Shown: positions 51,528-61,239, numbered from the stretch's first letter. The stretch is 64,000 bases of DNA from Clostridia bacterium (GCA_017556745.1 JAFYMF010000006.1:1-64000); one strand, 5' to 3'. The notes: generated by a model not told the origin, from the sequence alone. A program made the numbers and translations.

Positions 51528-53843
51528 TTATACTGTGTAACGGCTGATTATCTCGTTTTGCGCGTTAGAATTAAGCTGAACGAACTGAATACTGAAACCA
51601 CCGATTCTGACGATAAGGTTACCGTGACGTTCTGGATGCTCCTTTGCATCCAGCAGATCCTCAAGATTAGCTGTGGTTATCTGTGCCATCTGACCGCCGG
51701 TCATCAGATAATCCTTCATGGTTGCAGCAACACTTGCTCGGAGCTCAGGGGTGGAGAGCAGCTTCTGGGTGAGAACAACGTTAAGAGTGGTTCCGCCTAC
51801 ACCCTTTTCAAGAGGAAGCTTTGCTACAGAGCGGAGCATAGCGGAAACACCGCTCTTATCGGCACCCGGACGAGGACCGATAGAGTTACCGAGAGGCTCA
51901 CCCTTAAAGCGTCCGTCAGGAAGAGCACCGGTTGAACGTCCAAGACTTATACCGCCGCCAAGAAGGGAACAAGCACCGGTGAAAACATCACCGCGTACAG
52001 ACTTGTATTTTGCGATTTCGTCCCAGAACAGGTTAAGAACACGTACTGCCATAGCATCGGCATCTTCATTGTCGTTACCGAACTTGGGAGCCATGTTGAG
52101 AAGCATCTGGCGCTCTTTTTCATATCCCTCAAAATTAGCATCAAGTGCGGCAATGAGGGTTTCCTTGGAAATCTTCTTCTCGTCGAATACCAGTTTCTTA
52201 ATAGCTACAAGTGAGTCGGAGGCTGCCGCAAGACCTGCGGTCTCGACTACACCGAAGTTGTATATAGGTCCGCCTGCATCGTGGGGAATACCCTTTTCAA
52301 GACATCCGTCTGTAAATATACCCTTAACCAGCTTTGCGTGGTTTGCGGCGCGGATCTCCTGACCTTTATTACAGAGATCAACAAACTTCTCGGTATGGAA
52401 CTTTATAACAGACTCAAATGCCGCAAAGAGATCCTCGAAGGTCTCATACTCCACAAAATCAGGGATCTTCGGTTCAGGCATTACATAGTCTGAATTGGTG
52501 CATTTTCCGCCGTGAATAGCATATTCAAGGGCACGAACGATATTGAACACACCGTCCTCACAACCGAAGTTACTTTTTCCGGGAATTTCTATTTCCTGAC
52601 ATCCAAGCATGGAGTAGTCACGCGCATCCTCAAGAGTAACGCCGATTCTTGTGAGTGCGGGAACAACGTTCTCGTCACTTACAACAGTGGGGTCGGACAT
52701 ACCCTCGGACCAGATAGTGGTAATGAGATCAAGGAGCTCATCGGGTGAATCCTTGTGAATACGTACAGATATTCTGGGGTGAGTATCATGTATGGTTCTG
52801 ATGGTCTGAAGCATCAGATAGGTAACGTCATTGGTAGAGTCCTCTCCGGTCTTGGGATTAACTCCGGAGATGGTTATATTGTGAGAACCGTTTTCCCATA
52901 CCTTGAGGATAAGGGATACGATAGAATCTTCCGGAGAAACAACGTCACCGTTTTCAACTGACTTCTTATAATACGGGTAGAGATACTGGTCGGCACGACC
53001 GATACAGTCAACCCAGTCCCAAAGACAGAGTGCCCAGGTAAGCTGAACTGCCTGATAGAGTGTTTCGGGCTTTTTATGTGCAACAAATGCACAGTTATCG
53101 GCAATCTTCTCATAGTATGTCTTCTGCAGAGTATCCTGTTCTTCCTCTGCAAGGCGGCGAGCCTCGTCAGCATATGCCTCGAGCCAAGCGGACATACCGC
53201 GAACGATTATGCGGTATGCCTCGTAGGTATTCTGGGTTTCATCGTCCTGTGAATTGATAACGGCATACTTGTTGATCTTCTCTATCATTCCATCAAGACC
53301 GTTATCAAGAAGGGTGTAGTAATTTGGAACGGTGTGACCCTGATAACCGCCTGCGGAATACAGGGAATCATTATCAACATGCTGGTAGAATTCTTTTCCG
53401 TATATCTTTTCACCGTGATCGTCAATGTGATTCATGTCAAGAGGGGTCATTCTTGCATGCAGTGCCAATCCCTCTTCCTTGGTGAGCCCGAATTTTTCAG
53501 GGGAATACTTATATGGGAAAGGACCCTTTATACCCCATGAAAAATGCTCAAGACTCTGATAGATCGGACGGGTGATACCGACGATGGCTTCATTCTTGAA
53601 TATCATCTTGGGTGTAACCATCCAGCTTTCTACAATAGAATTCGCAAGATTGATCACATAAGGTGTACCGGTATTTTTTGTGAATATTTCGCGGAAGGGA
53701 TCAAGGTCGTTCGTAGATGCAGGACTGACAGCAGTGTCCTCTCTGTCACGGTTTTCGTGAAGACGGGGGAGAACTTCATTATATGTCTCATTTATTCTTG
53801 TGGAAAAAACAAGTTTTTCCTCTGTGGATTTGTAATTTTTCAT
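51528..53843 (-). CDS. Glycyl radical enzyme, pyruvate formate-lyase family (GRE1)
   Basis: The 771-residue enzyme has the glycyl radical motif VRIGGFSIQFVQLN near the end (Gly749 by alignment to RVxGY) and the active-site cysteine Cys415 in DYSMLGCQEIEIPGKSNFG. The C-x-E arrangement (Cys415, Glu417) is that of dehydratase/lyase-type enzymes (glycerol dehydratase, choline lyase, 4-hydroxyproline dehydratase), not the CC of pyruvate formate-lyase. The motif after it (IEIPGKSNFG) differs from the usual EPQ-type sequence, so the substrate cannot be assigned. Radical chemistry of this kind is O2-sensitive. It is the third gene of an operon after the activase and GRE2, with CAGGAGG before the ATG. 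Confidence 0.9.
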   Translation of the reverse strand: MKNYKSTEEKLVFSTRINETYNEVLPRLHENRDREDTAVSPASTNDLDPFREIFTKNTGTPYVINLANSIVESWMVTPKMIFKNEAIVGITRPIYQSLEHFSWGIKGPFPYKYSPEKFGLTKEEGLALHARMTPLDMNHIDDHGEKIYGKEFYQHVDNDSLYSAGGYQGHTVPNYYTLLDNGLDGMIEKINKYAVINSQDDETQNTYEAYRIIVRGMSAWLEAYADEARRLAEEEQDTLQKTYYEKIADNCAFVAHKKPETLYQAVQLTWALCLWDWVDCIGRADQYLYPYYKKSVENGDVVSPEDSIVSLILKVWENGSHNITISGVNPKTGEDSTNDVTYLMLQTIRTIHDTHPRISVRIHKDSPDELLDLITTIWSEGMSDPTVVSDENVVPALTRIGVTLEDARDYSMLGCQEIEIPGKSNFGCEDGVFNIVRALEYAIHGGKCTNSDYVMPEPKIPDFVEYETFEDLFAAFESVIKFHTEKFVDLCNKGQEIRAANHAKLVKGIFTDGCLEKGIPHDAGGPIYNFGVVETAGLAAASDSLVAIKKLVFDEKKISKETLIAALDANFEGYEKERQMLLNMAPKFGNDNEDADAMAVRVLNLFWDEIAKYKSVRGDVFTGACSLLGGGISLGRSTGALPDGRFKGEPLGNSIGPRPGADKSGVSAMLRSVAKLPLEKGVGGTTLNVVLTQKLLSTPELRASVAATMKDYLMTGGQMAQITTANLEDLLDAKEHPERHGNLIVRIGGFSIQFVQLNSNAQNEIISRYTV

Positions 53844-53891
53844 TGTACACCTCCTGGGGATGTTTACTTTTTGTCTGTTCCTGGTGTTACT

Positions 53892-56216
53892 TTAGGCGGA
53901 GTAACGGCTGATTATTTCGTCCTGAGATGTCTCATTAAGCTGAACGAACTGTATACTGAAACCGCCTATTCTGACGATGAGGTTTCCGTGACGCTCGGGA
54001 TGTACCTTCGCATCAAGCAGATCCTCAAGATTAGCTGTAGTTATCTGTGCCATCTGACCGCCGTTCATAAGATAGTCCTTTACGGTAGCGGCTACATTCT
54101 TACGGAGCTCAGGGGTAGATAACAATCTTTGGGTGAGAACCACATTAAGAGTGGTTCCTCCTACACCCTTTTCAAGGGGAAGCTTTGCTACAGAGCGGAG
54201 CATAGCGGAAACACCGCTCTTATCAGCACCGGGACGGGGGCCCATGGAGTTACCGAGGGGTTCTCCCTTAAAACGTCCGTCGGGAAGAGCGCTTGTGGAC
54301 CAGCCGTATCTTATGCCCTCCTCAAGAAGAGAACATGCACCGGTAAATACGTCTCCTCTTACAGATTTATATTTTGCTATCTCATCCCAGAAAAGGTTAA
54401 GAACCTTTACTGCCATTTCATCTGCTTCGTCATTGTCATTTCCGAACTTGGGAGCCATGTTGAGAAGCATCTGGCGCTCCTTCTCATATCCCTCGAAGTT
54501 AGCTGCCATAGCCGCGGCGAGGGTTTCCTTGGATATCTTCTTCTCCTCAAATACAAGCTTTTTGATTGCCACGAGAGAGTCTGAAACAGCCGAGATACCC
54601 GCAGTCTCGATAACACCGTAGTTATATATAGGACCGCCGCAGTCGTGGGGGATACCCTTTTCAAGACAACCGTCTGTGAATATACCCTTAACCAACTTTG
54701 CGTGGTTTGCGCCGCGAATTTCCTGACCAAGATTACAGAGGGTTATGAAATGCTCTGTATAGTATGATAAAAGTTTTGCGAAGGTGTCGTACAGCTCGTC
54801 AAATGACTCATATTCTGTAAGATATTTTGCCGCGGGAGCCGCCTCACCACCAAGAATAAAGTCGTATTTAGGACTCTTTCCTGCGTAAAGTGCGTATTCG
54901 AATACTGCGGCAACGTTAAAGGATCCGTCCTCGCAACCGAAGTTACTCTTTCCGGGAATTTCAATTTCCTGGCAACCAAGCATGGTATAGTCGCGTGCAT
55001 CTTCTATCGGAACACCGATCCTCATAAGTGCCGGAATAACATTCTCGTCACTTACAACAGTAGGGTCAGACATTCCCTCAGACCAGATCTTGGTAATAAG
55101 CTCCATAATACAGTCGGGAGTTTCCTTGTGGATTCTCACCGATACTCTGGGGTGAGTATCGTGTATGGTACGGATGGTCTGAAGTATGAGGTAAGTCAGA
55201 TCGTTTGATGCATCACTGCCGTCAACGGGCTTTACACCTGCAATGGTAATATTATGAACTCCGTTTTCCCATGTCTTGAGAATAAGAGAGGTTATCGATT
55301 CTTCGGGAGACACTACGTCACCGTTTTTCATTGAGTATTCGTAGTAGGGGAGCAGATACTGGTCTGTACGGCCGATGCAGTCAACCCAGTCCCAAAGGCT
55401 GAGTGTCCATACCAGCTGAACTGCTTGGTAGAGAGTCACAGGTTTCTTGTGCGCAACAAATGCGCAGTTGTCGGCTATATCTGTATAGTATTTTTTCTGT
55501 GTCTCGTCACTTTCCCCAGAGGCAAGGCGAAGTGCTTCATCAGCGTATGCTTCAAGCCAAGCAGACATGCCACGAATGATTATGCGGTATGCCTCGTAGG
55601 TGTTCTGAGTTTCATCGTCCTGTGCATTGATAGCGGCATACTTGTCGATCTTTTCCATCATTCCGTCAAGGCCGTTATCAAGGAGAGTGTAGTAGTTGGG
55701 AACGGTGTGCCCCTGATATCCGCCTGCGGTGAACAGTCCGTCTCCCCATGTGCGGTCAAAGCCTCGTTCACCGAAAATCTCGATTCCTTTTTTGCCTATA
55801 TGATGACCGCCAAGAGGCTCCATGCGGCGGGTAAGCTCATTCGCTTCTTCCTGAGAAAGTCCGAATTCATCGGGATGATCCTGAGCATGCTCTGCATTGA
55901 GTATACCCCATGAAAAGTGCTCTTTTACGGCATAATCAGGTCGGGTAATTCCTACTATTGCTTCATTTTTGAATATGAGTTTTGGAGTTATCATCCATGA
56001 ATGTACTATTGCGTGTGCAAGAGTGGTAACGTACGGTTCATTCTTACGGAGGATAAAGGTTTCTACAAACGGATTCTTGCCGTTTGTATCGACTGGACTG
56101 GTTTCTGTTCCCTCTCTGTCGCGGTTGCCTTTTACCCGTGTAAGCACCTCTTCGTAGGTGTTTTTTATTCTATCTGTAAAAATCAGTTTTTCTTCAGTAC
56201 TTTTGTAGTTGTTCAT
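53892..56216 (-). CDS. Glycyl radical enzyme, pyruvate formate-lyase family (GRE2)
   Basis: The 774-residue paralogue of GRE1 has Cys415/Glu417 in DYTMLGCQEIEIPGKSNFG and Gly752 in VRIGGFSIQFVQLN. The first 430 residues align to GRE1 without gaps, and the C-terminal 250 are almost the same; differences cluster at about 100-160 (LNAEHAQDHPDEFG against PFPYKYSPEKFG) and 450-480, which may shape the substrate pocket. Another difference is CSLLEEGIRYGWSTSALP here against CSLLGGGISLGRSTGALP in GRE1. GGAGG precedes the ATG. It follows the activase gene and precedes GRE1 by 48 bases. Confidence 0.9.
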   Translation of the reverse strand: MNNYKSTEEKLIFTDRIKNTYEEVLTRVKGNRDREGTETSPVDTNGKNPFVETFILRKNEPYVTTLAHAIVHSWMITPKLIFKNEAIVGITRPDYAVKEHFSWGILNAEHAQDHPDEFGLSQEEANELTRRMEPLGGHHIGKKGIEIFGERGFDRTWGDGLFTAGGYQGHTVPNYYTLLDNGLDGMMEKIDKYAAINAQDDETQNTYEAYRIIIRGMSAWLEAYADEALRLASGESDETQKKYYTDIADNCAFVAHKKPVTLYQAVQLVWTLSLWDWVDCIGRTDQYLLPYYEYSMKNGDVVSPEESITSLILKTWENGVHNITIAGVKPVDGSDASNDLTYLILQTIRTIHDTHPRVSVRIHKETPDCIMELITKIWSEGMSDPTVVSDENVIPALMRIGVPIEDARDYTMLGCQEIEIPGKSNFGCEDGSFNVAAVFEYALYAGKSPKYDFILGGEAAPAAKYLTEYESFDELYDTFAKLLSYYTEHFITLCNLGQEIRGANHAKLVKGIFTDGCLEKGIPHDCGGPIYNYGVIETAGISAVSDSLVAIKKLVFEEKKISKETLAAAMAANFEGYEKERQMLLNMAPKFGNDNDEADEMAVKVLNLFWDEIAKYKSVRGDVFTGACSLLEEGIRYGWSTSALPDGRFKGEPLGNSMGPRPGADKSGVSAMLRSVAKLPLEKGVGGTTLNVVLTQRLLSTPELRKNVAATVKDYLMNGGQMAQITTANLEDLLDAKVHPERHGNLIVRIGGFSIQFVQLNETSQDEIISRYSA

Positions 56217-56252
56217 TGTGTAACCTCCATGTTTGGGGGAAATGTTAACATC

Positions 56253-57149
56253 TTAGCTTATAATACAGCTTTTTCCTGATATTTTTTCTATGGTCTCACA
56301 GTAAGAAAGCATGATATCCTTTTGTGGTACTTCTGTATCAAAAAGTTCTGTGATACCAAGCTTCTCTGCTTTGGTTTTACCGAGACGGTGGAAGGGCTCA
56401 AGATGTATAGCTTTAACTGAGGAATGCTCTCCTGCCGTTTTTGCAATACCTGTTATGTGTTCGTCAGTTTGATTTTGCCCCGGAACAATGGGACAACGCA
56501 GTGTGACGTTGGCATCAAGAGAATCAAGAAGAGAAAGATTGTTAAGTATTACTGTGCTTGGTACACCGCAAAGACGACGATGCTCTTCATCTCCTGTTGC
56601 CTTATAATCGTAATAGAAATAGTCGGTGTATTTTGCTACATTGGCAATGACTTCCTTTGAAGCATAGCCGCTGGTCTCAATACATGTGTTTATTCCTTTT
56701 TCTCGGGCGGCCCTAAGTAGTGCGACAGCAAAATCCCCTTGGTATAACGGTTCTCCGCCGGAAAGGGTGATTCCGCCTCCGCTTTCTCGGTAAAGACTTT
56801 CGTCACGCATGACTTCGTTCATTATTTCGTCCACAGTCATTTCCTTGCCTGCAAGGGAAAGGGAACCGGTTGGACAACCGTCGGCACACTTACCGCAACC
56901 CTCACACACTGCGCGGTTATATCCGTGCATTCCGTCTTGGATGAGATGTCCGTTAGAACAGATACAGGAACATTCTCCGCACCCAATACATCTTGTGGGA
57001 TCGAACATTATTTGAGGCTTTTTTTCAAGTCCCTCCGGGTTGTGACACCATATGCATCTGAGTGGACATCCTTTGAAAAAAACTACCGTTCTCACTCCCG
57101 GACCGTCAAACAAAGAGAAACGCTGAATATTAAATATAGTACCTGTCAT
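56253..57149 (-). CDS. Glycyl radical enzyme activating enzyme (radical SAM)
   Basis: The 298-residue enzyme starts MTGTIFNIQRFSLFDGPGVRT, has the radical-SAM cluster CPLRCIWC, then two ferredoxin-type clusters (CIGCGECSCIC, CEGCGKCADGC) as in dehydratase-type activases, and SGGGITLSGGEPLYQ and CIETSGYA segments. The two extra clusters again separate it from the pyruvate formate-lyase activase PflA, which lacks them. ATG 57149 follows GGGAGGATC; a frame to 57173 has no site. As it is the only activase here, it presumably serves both GRE1 and GRE2. Confidence 0.93.
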   Translation of the reverse strand: MTGTIFNIQRFSLFDGPGVRTVVFFKGCPLRCIWCHNPEGLEKKPQIMFDPTRCIGCGECSCICSNGHLIQDGMHGYNRAVCEGCGKCADGCPTGSLSLAGKEMTVDEIMNEVMRDESLYRESGGGITLSGGEPLYQGDFAVALLRAAREKGINTCIETSGYASKEVIANVAKYTDYFYYDYKATGDEEHRRLCGVPSTVILNNLSLLDSLDANVTLRCPIVPGQNQTDEHITGIAKTAGEHSSVKAIHLEPFHRLGKTKAEKLGITELFDTEVPQKDIMLSYCETIEKISGKSCIIS

Positions 57150-57490
57150 AGATCCTCCCTGTGCCGGTGGCAAGAAATAAAAATGGTAAGAAGGTAATAT
57201 CCTTCTATTATAAATTTACCATAGTTTACAGTACAATTCAAGAGAATTTTACAAAAAATATTTATATAAATATAACAATTTTTCCCCACAAATATCAGAG
57301 CGATTTATTGTTTCGAATCACCTATAAAAATATGTGCTGTTTAGGTGATATGAAGCATAATTTAATAGAAGAAAATTTCTGTTAATGCAGAAAATATTCC
57401 CATCTGAAAGGCATGATATATTTCTCAAAAAGTTTTTTTATGATAATCAATGGCTGATATTAACGGTAAAAACAGTGCCTTGATAAAAAA
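57150..57490. other. Gene-free 0.34 kb region upstream of the GRE operon
   Basis: AT-rich DNA with no believable gene. It holds the activase promoter (57207-57236), and an inverted repeat TCACCTA/TAGGTGA about 90 bases further upstream (around 57315-57352) that could be an operator. The rest shows nothing that I can identify. Confidence 0.6.
57207..57236 (-). promoter_or_regulatory. Promoter of the glycyl radical enzyme operon
   Basis: On the minus strand TTGTAC (57236-57231), an 18-base spacer and TATAAT (57212-57207), about 58 bases upstream of the activase ATG. Confidence 0.7.
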
Positions 57491-57525
57491 CAGTAAAAGC
57501 GGAGCAAAATACTCCGCTTTTACTG
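57491..57525 (-). terminator. Terminator of the FecBCD-type operon
   Basis: Perfect 14-base arms (CAGTAAAAGCGGAG) with a seven-base loop; on the minus strand TTTTTTATC follows. Confidence 0.92.
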
Positions 57526-57553
57526 TATGACAAATTTTTTACAGCTTAACACT

Positions 57554-58069
57554 TTATAGAAGAGAAAGTTCTTTACAAAAACGGCTGTCTACAATTCGGT
57601 ATGCCGGACGTTCATTATTTCGGTACCTTTCGCTGTGGTGTATCGGTGGCATACCGATTTTTTTGTATTCATTTAAGTAAATTTCCCATTCCTCTATCGT
57701 AAACTCTGTATTTACAGAAGCAAGCATTTGTTCTGCTGTTTTTAAATATTCGGCAAATTTCTCCTTTGCATCCCCCTCTACCTTAAAGGATGCCTCAAAC
57801 ATACTGAACAACCATTCGATCGGCAAATCTTTGGCTTTCCAGGCAGAAAGATTAACACGGCATACATTATCTGAAATTTGCTCGTACAAATCTCCGCTTT
57901 TGGGGGTAATCTCAGAATATTCCTTCATCAAATAATTTCGAGCTTTCTCAATGTCTGTCAGCAGATGCTCTGCACCGTGAGCCGCTTGATAGCAAAGCTT
58001 CACTACGTCCTGGGGCTGCATGGAGGGATGCTTTTTTAGTTGCTCGGTAAGATATGTTTTAAAACCCAT
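57554..58069 (-). CDS. Conserved-looking protein of unknown function in the ABC operon
   Basis: Encodes 171 residues, helical, soluble, without a signal peptide. The N-terminal part (LKKHPSMQPQDVVKLCYQAAHGAEHLLTD) and the C-terminal part (IGMPPIHHSERYRNNERPAYRIVD) have closely spaced conserved-type residues (His, Tyr, Arg), which suggests an enzyme or binding protein, but I do not recognise the family. It starts 37 bases after the binding-protein gene, with AAGGAT ahead of the ATG, and closes the operon before a strong terminator. Confidence 0.75.
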   Translation of the reverse strand: MGFKTYLTEQLKKHPSMQPQDVVKLCYQAAHGAEHLLTDIEKARNYLMKEYSEITPKSGDLYEQISDNVCRVNLSAWKAKDLPIEWLFSMFEASFKVEGDAKEKFAEYLKTAEQMLASVNTEFTIEEWEIYLNEYKKIGMPPIHHSERYRNNERPAYRIVDSRFCKELSLL

Positions 58070-58106
58070 ATTAATACTATCCTTACTGCATTATGCTTGA
58101 CGCTGA

Positions 58107-59270
58107 TCAGCTGAAGAAGGTAGCGGTATCAATTTTTTGATAACCGCCAAAGCTGGACGGATATGCAAAAATTTCTTCTGCTATTTCACATCCAAGGAAC
58201 ATTTTACAAATTTCGTTTGCCTTTTCAGTAATGTCGATATCCTCGAACAAATCGGGATAGACGGTTTTGGCAACAAACCAGGTGTTGATCAAAGCAATCT
58301 CATAATTTGTGTAGTACGCATTGTAAGCCATCTGAAGATACACTTCCCCCTCATTCCAAGCCTTACAGGTATCAAACATGGTGTTGTCATCCCGGTACAG
58401 AGGAATAATGTTCTTGACGGCGGCGGCGTCTATGATCATAATATCGATCTTATCGCCCAGATCAACGAATTTTTCAGCTTCAATTGATTGAATGTCGGGG
58501 GAGGCCAGTTCTGAAACAGCATTCTTTACATTGGCGATTTCAAACGGAATATAGTTCTGTGCTGTCATCAGATGGTTTGTTGTTCCCCAGTTACCAAGAC
58601 CGCAGATGTAAACGGAAGGCTTGTCTTCCTCGGAAACGGGTTTTGTACGGGATGTGATTTCAGTAGCTTCTTTCTCGATGAAGGTAATCAGTCGGGTGGC
58701 TTTTTCTTCTTTATCAAAGATTGTTCCGAGTAATGACATAGAACTTAAGAAAGAATTATCAAACACACCGTTTTTACCGGATCTTAAAGTAATGACAGGA
58801 ACACCGATCTGTTCCTGAAGAGCATTTGCTTTCTCTACGTCTTCGTATTCGGAAATAACGATATCTGGGTTACAGGAGAGGATCTTCTCAGCTTCGGCAG
58901 TCTGAGCCATGGGACCTCCAACACCGCAGGAGGGTAACTTACTGAAAGCATCACTGTATGCAATCAGATAAGGACGGGCAACAGAGTCAAACATCTTTGG
59001 CCTCTCGGCAAGTGTGATATTATCAATATCTTCTACAGCACACAGCAGATCGGTACTGCCGATATAGCTGTACATCCGAAGTGCGCCGGCACCGATACAT
59101 ACAACTCTCTTGTAACTGCCGGGGGTAATGGTGACCTCTCGGCCAATCATATCTGTGACAGTGATCGATCCTAAAGAGTCTGATTTCTCGTCACTTTTAT
59201 TACTGCAGGCGCACAGTGAGAGTATTGTGACAAGTACCATTAGCAGTGCTGAAATTTTCTTCATATACAT
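58107..59270 (-). CDS. FecB/BtuF-type ABC substrate-binding lipoprotein
   Basis: The 387-residue protein has a lipoprotein signal (KKISALLMVLVTILSLCAC, lipobox LCAC with Cys22) and a two-lobe binding fold of the Fe-siderophore/cobalamin class, opening VTDMIGREVTITPGSYKRVVCIG. EAEKILSCNPDIVISEYEDVEKA is the inter-lobe segment. It is the extracellular ligand receptor for the ATPase and permease upstream. The ligand (siderophore, heme, cobalamin or another metal complex) cannot be read. GGAGG sits nine bases before the first ATG. The start overlaps the ATPase gene by ten bases. Confidence 0.88.
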   Translation of the reverse strand: MYMKKISALLMVLVTILSLCACSNKSDEKSDSLGSITVTDMIGREVTITPGSYKRVVCIGAGALRMYSYIGSTDLLCAVEDIDNITLAERPKMFDSVARPYLIAYSDAFSKLPSCGVGGPMAQTAEAEKILSCNPDIVISEYEDVEKANALQEQIGVPVITLRSGKNGVFDNSFLSSMSLLGTIFDKEEKATRLITFIEKEATEITSRTKPVSEEDKPSVYICGLGNWGTTNHLMTAQNYIPFEIANVKNAVSELASPDIQSIEAEKFVDLGDKIDIMIIDAAAVKNIIPLYRDDNTMFDTCKAWNEGEVYLQMAYNAYYTNYEIALINTWFVAKTVYPDLFEDIDITEKANEICKMFLGCEIAEEIFAYPSSFGGYQKIDTATFFS

Positions 59271-60031
59271 TTACCGGTTCCTCCAATAATAATTTTTTGG
59301 TTTTCGATCTTGGCAATTCTGACATTTACGTCAAATGTTTCTTTGATCGAAATTTCATTTACAGCATCTGCTCCTCCGCTGTGACATATCACACCGCTTT
59401 TCAGAAAGAAAAATTTATCTCCAAAGGACAATGCTTGATTCAGATCGTGAATGGAGCTGAGAATGGCGATGTTTTTCTCGCGCGCCAGTTTTTTTGCTTC
59501 CTCGATGATGAGTCCCTCATTGGCAATATCCAGGTTTCCTGTAGGCTCGTCAAATATCAACAGCTTCGGCTCTTGCGCCATGGCACGGGCGATGGCAACC
59601 TTTTGCCTTTCGCCGCCGGAAAGCTGTTCTACGGAACGCATGGCATAACTTTCAAGGTTCATATCAGCAAGTATTCTCTCAACGGCTTCATAGTCTGCCG
59701 TACTTGCCTTTATGCCAAAATAGGATATTCTACCCATAAGCACGGAATCAAATACAGTCAATGCACCGAAGTGAATGTTTTGTGGAACATAGGCAATAAG
59801 TCGTGCTCTTTCCTGCCTTTTCATTTTCAGCAGATCTTTTCCGTTAAGATAGATAGTCCCACCCTTAGGGGACAGGATCCCCAAGATGTTTTTTAGAAGT
59901 GTTGTTTTGCCCGAGCCGTTCTTACCCAGCAGAATGCCGACCTCTCCGGCATTAAGCTCAAGATTAATATCCTTTAAAATCGGCGGTGTACGTTTGCTGT
60001 AACGGAAGGAAAGATTATCTATTCTTATCAT
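59261..60031 (-). CDS. FecE/BtuD-type ABC transporter ATPase
   Basis: The 256-residue ATPase has Walker A GKNGSGKTTLLKN, Q-loop VPQN, signature LSGGERQKVAIARAMA, Walker B LLIFDEPTGNLD and H-loop SSIHDLNQ. It energises the importer. The coding end overlaps the binding-protein gene and the start overlaps the permease gene by four bases. Confidence 0.93.
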   Translation of the reverse strand: MIRIDNLSFRYSKRTPPILKDINLELNAGEVGILLGKNGSGKTTLLKNILGILSPKGGTIYLNGKDLLKMKRQERARLIAYVPQNIHFGALTVFDSVLMGRISYFGIKASTADYEAVERILADMNLESYAMRSVEQLSGGERQKVAIARAMAQEPKLLIFDEPTGNLDIANEGLIIEEAKKLAREKNIAILSSIHDLNQALSFGDKFFFLKSGVICHSGGADAVNEISIKETFDVNVRIAKIENQKIIIGGTGKCI

Positions 60032-61092
60032 GGATGATTCTCCTTCCGGGAAAAAATGACAGCGATAAAGAACGGCGCACCAAGCAGGGATGTGATTGCA
60101 CCTACCGGCAGTGCAGAACCGTTACCGATACTCCGCGACAGTGTATCTGCCATGAGAAGCAGCATACTTCCGCTTATTGCCGACATAGGCACGGTAAAAC
60201 GGTGATCATGTCCGAGCAATTTCTTGGTTATATGGGGACAGATAATTCCCACAAAACCGATAACTCCCAAAAAGGAAACACACACGGCGGTGATCACAGA
60301 GGCAATCAGCATGGAGAAAAATCTCAGCATATCTACGTTAACTCCCATACTCCGAGCAGTTGCCTCACCGCTCAGCAGAACATTAAAACGCCAGGACATG
60401 GTCTGAAAGAAGATTGTTCCGATGGCGACAACGACAAGCATGATGACGACCGTTTTGTAGGAGGCTCTCCCAAGATCTCCGAAGCTCCAGACTACTGCGG
60501 CTGAGAGACCTACGTCTGTTGCGTAATACTGAAGTATGGTAGTCGCTGCCGTCCATACAGAACCTACTGCAATTCCGGCAAGTACTACAACATTCGGCGA
60601 GAATGCCCGAATCTTACACAAACTCAAAATCAGCAGAATGGATGCAGTAGAGAAGAGAAAAGCCATCAGACTTGTGGAATAGGGATTTGTACCTACAGTG
60701 TAGCTTGTCAAATTATTGCCGGTGGACAGAAAACCACCTGCAAAGGCAATAATGGAAAGATTAGCACCGAATACAGCCGCATTGGATACACCAAGTGTTG
60801 ATGGGGATGCCATAGAGTTATTCAGCGTTGTCTGCATGATCAGACCGGAGACGGAAAGTCCTGCTCCGGCAATAATAGCCGCCAGTACTCTTGGAATGCG
60901 GATCTTCCAGATAATCCGTTCATGACCGTCTGTACCGTTTAGCATCAGCGCATTCAGTGCTTCTCCGATCGTCATATCTGACGAACCGACAAACATACAT
61001 ACAGCGGCCATTATAATCATCGCTGTAAGTATAATTAGAATCAGAACGATCGATTTTCTGTTTTTTCTTTTAATTTCTACCTGAGTATTCAT
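60028..61092 (-). CDS. FecCD-type ABC transporter permease
   Basis: The 354-residue permease has the FecCD features RIPRVLAAIIAGAGLSVSGLIMQTTLNN, ASPSTLGVSNAAVFGA and near the end LGVIGFVGIICPHITKKLLGHDHRFTVP, spread over about ten membrane helices. ATG 61092 (MNTQVEIKRKNRKS) gives a normal short cytosolic N-terminus but has only CGAAAG ahead. The frame is open to 61185, and ATG 61152 would place the leader hairpin inside the coding part; I prefer 61092. Confidence 0.85.
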   Translation of the reverse strand: MNTQVEIKRKNRKSIVLILIILTAMIIMAAVCMFVGSSDMTIGEALNALMLNGTDGHERIIWKIRIPRVLAAIIAGAGLSVSGLIMQTTLNNSMASPSTLGVSNAAVFGANLSIIAFAGGFLSTGNNLTSYTVGTNPYSTSLMAFLFSTASILLILSLCKIRAFSPNVVVLAGIAVGSVWTAATTILQYYATDVGLSAAVVWSFGDLGRASYKTVVIMLVVVAIGTIFFQTMSWRFNVLLSGEATARSMGVNVDMLRFFSMLIASVITAVCVSFLGVIGFVGIICPHITKKLLGHDHRFTVPMSAISGSMLLLMADTLSRSIGNGSALPVGAITSLLGAPFFIAVIFSRKENHP

Positions 61093-61233
61093 CTTTCGAA
61101 TATATAAAAAGGCTGCTATACCCATCTTCTGACAGATAACGACAGCCTTCATGACCTTTATTATAGTTATATATTTGCAGGACAAAACGTATCGGCTTCT
61201 GCCGATTTAAGCCGAGTAGGCTCGGCTGTACCA
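61093..61233 (-). promoter_or_regulatory. Structured leader of the FecCD operon, possible attenuator
   Basis: From the predicted start at about 61233 the minus-strand leader shows AGCCGAG/CTCGGCT (loop CCTA), then ATCGGC/GCCGAT (loop AGAA), and later a long stem closed by GGCTG and CAGCC with an inner TTATCT/AGATGG stem, followed by TTTTTATATATT, a terminator-like end just before the permease start. This is the layout of a transcription attenuator. It does not contain the B12 box of cobalamin riboswitches, and I do not recognise a known class. Confidence 0.5.
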
Positions 61234-61239
61234 GAGTGT

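Noticed and set aside
51718-52362. 214-residue + strand open frame inside GRE1 (and the similar one at 54133-54621 in GRE2)
   Set aside because: They are mirror frames of the conserved C-terminal half of the glycyl radical enzymes, duplicated along with it.
51528-56216. Assembly artefact behind the tandem glycyl radical enzymes
   Set aside because: The two copies differ throughout, with clear divergence at residues 100-160 and 450-480, and have separate ribosome binding sites.
61093-61233. Cobalamin riboswitch upstream of the FecCD operon
   Set aside because: No B12-box-like sequence is present and the leader is shorter than that class.
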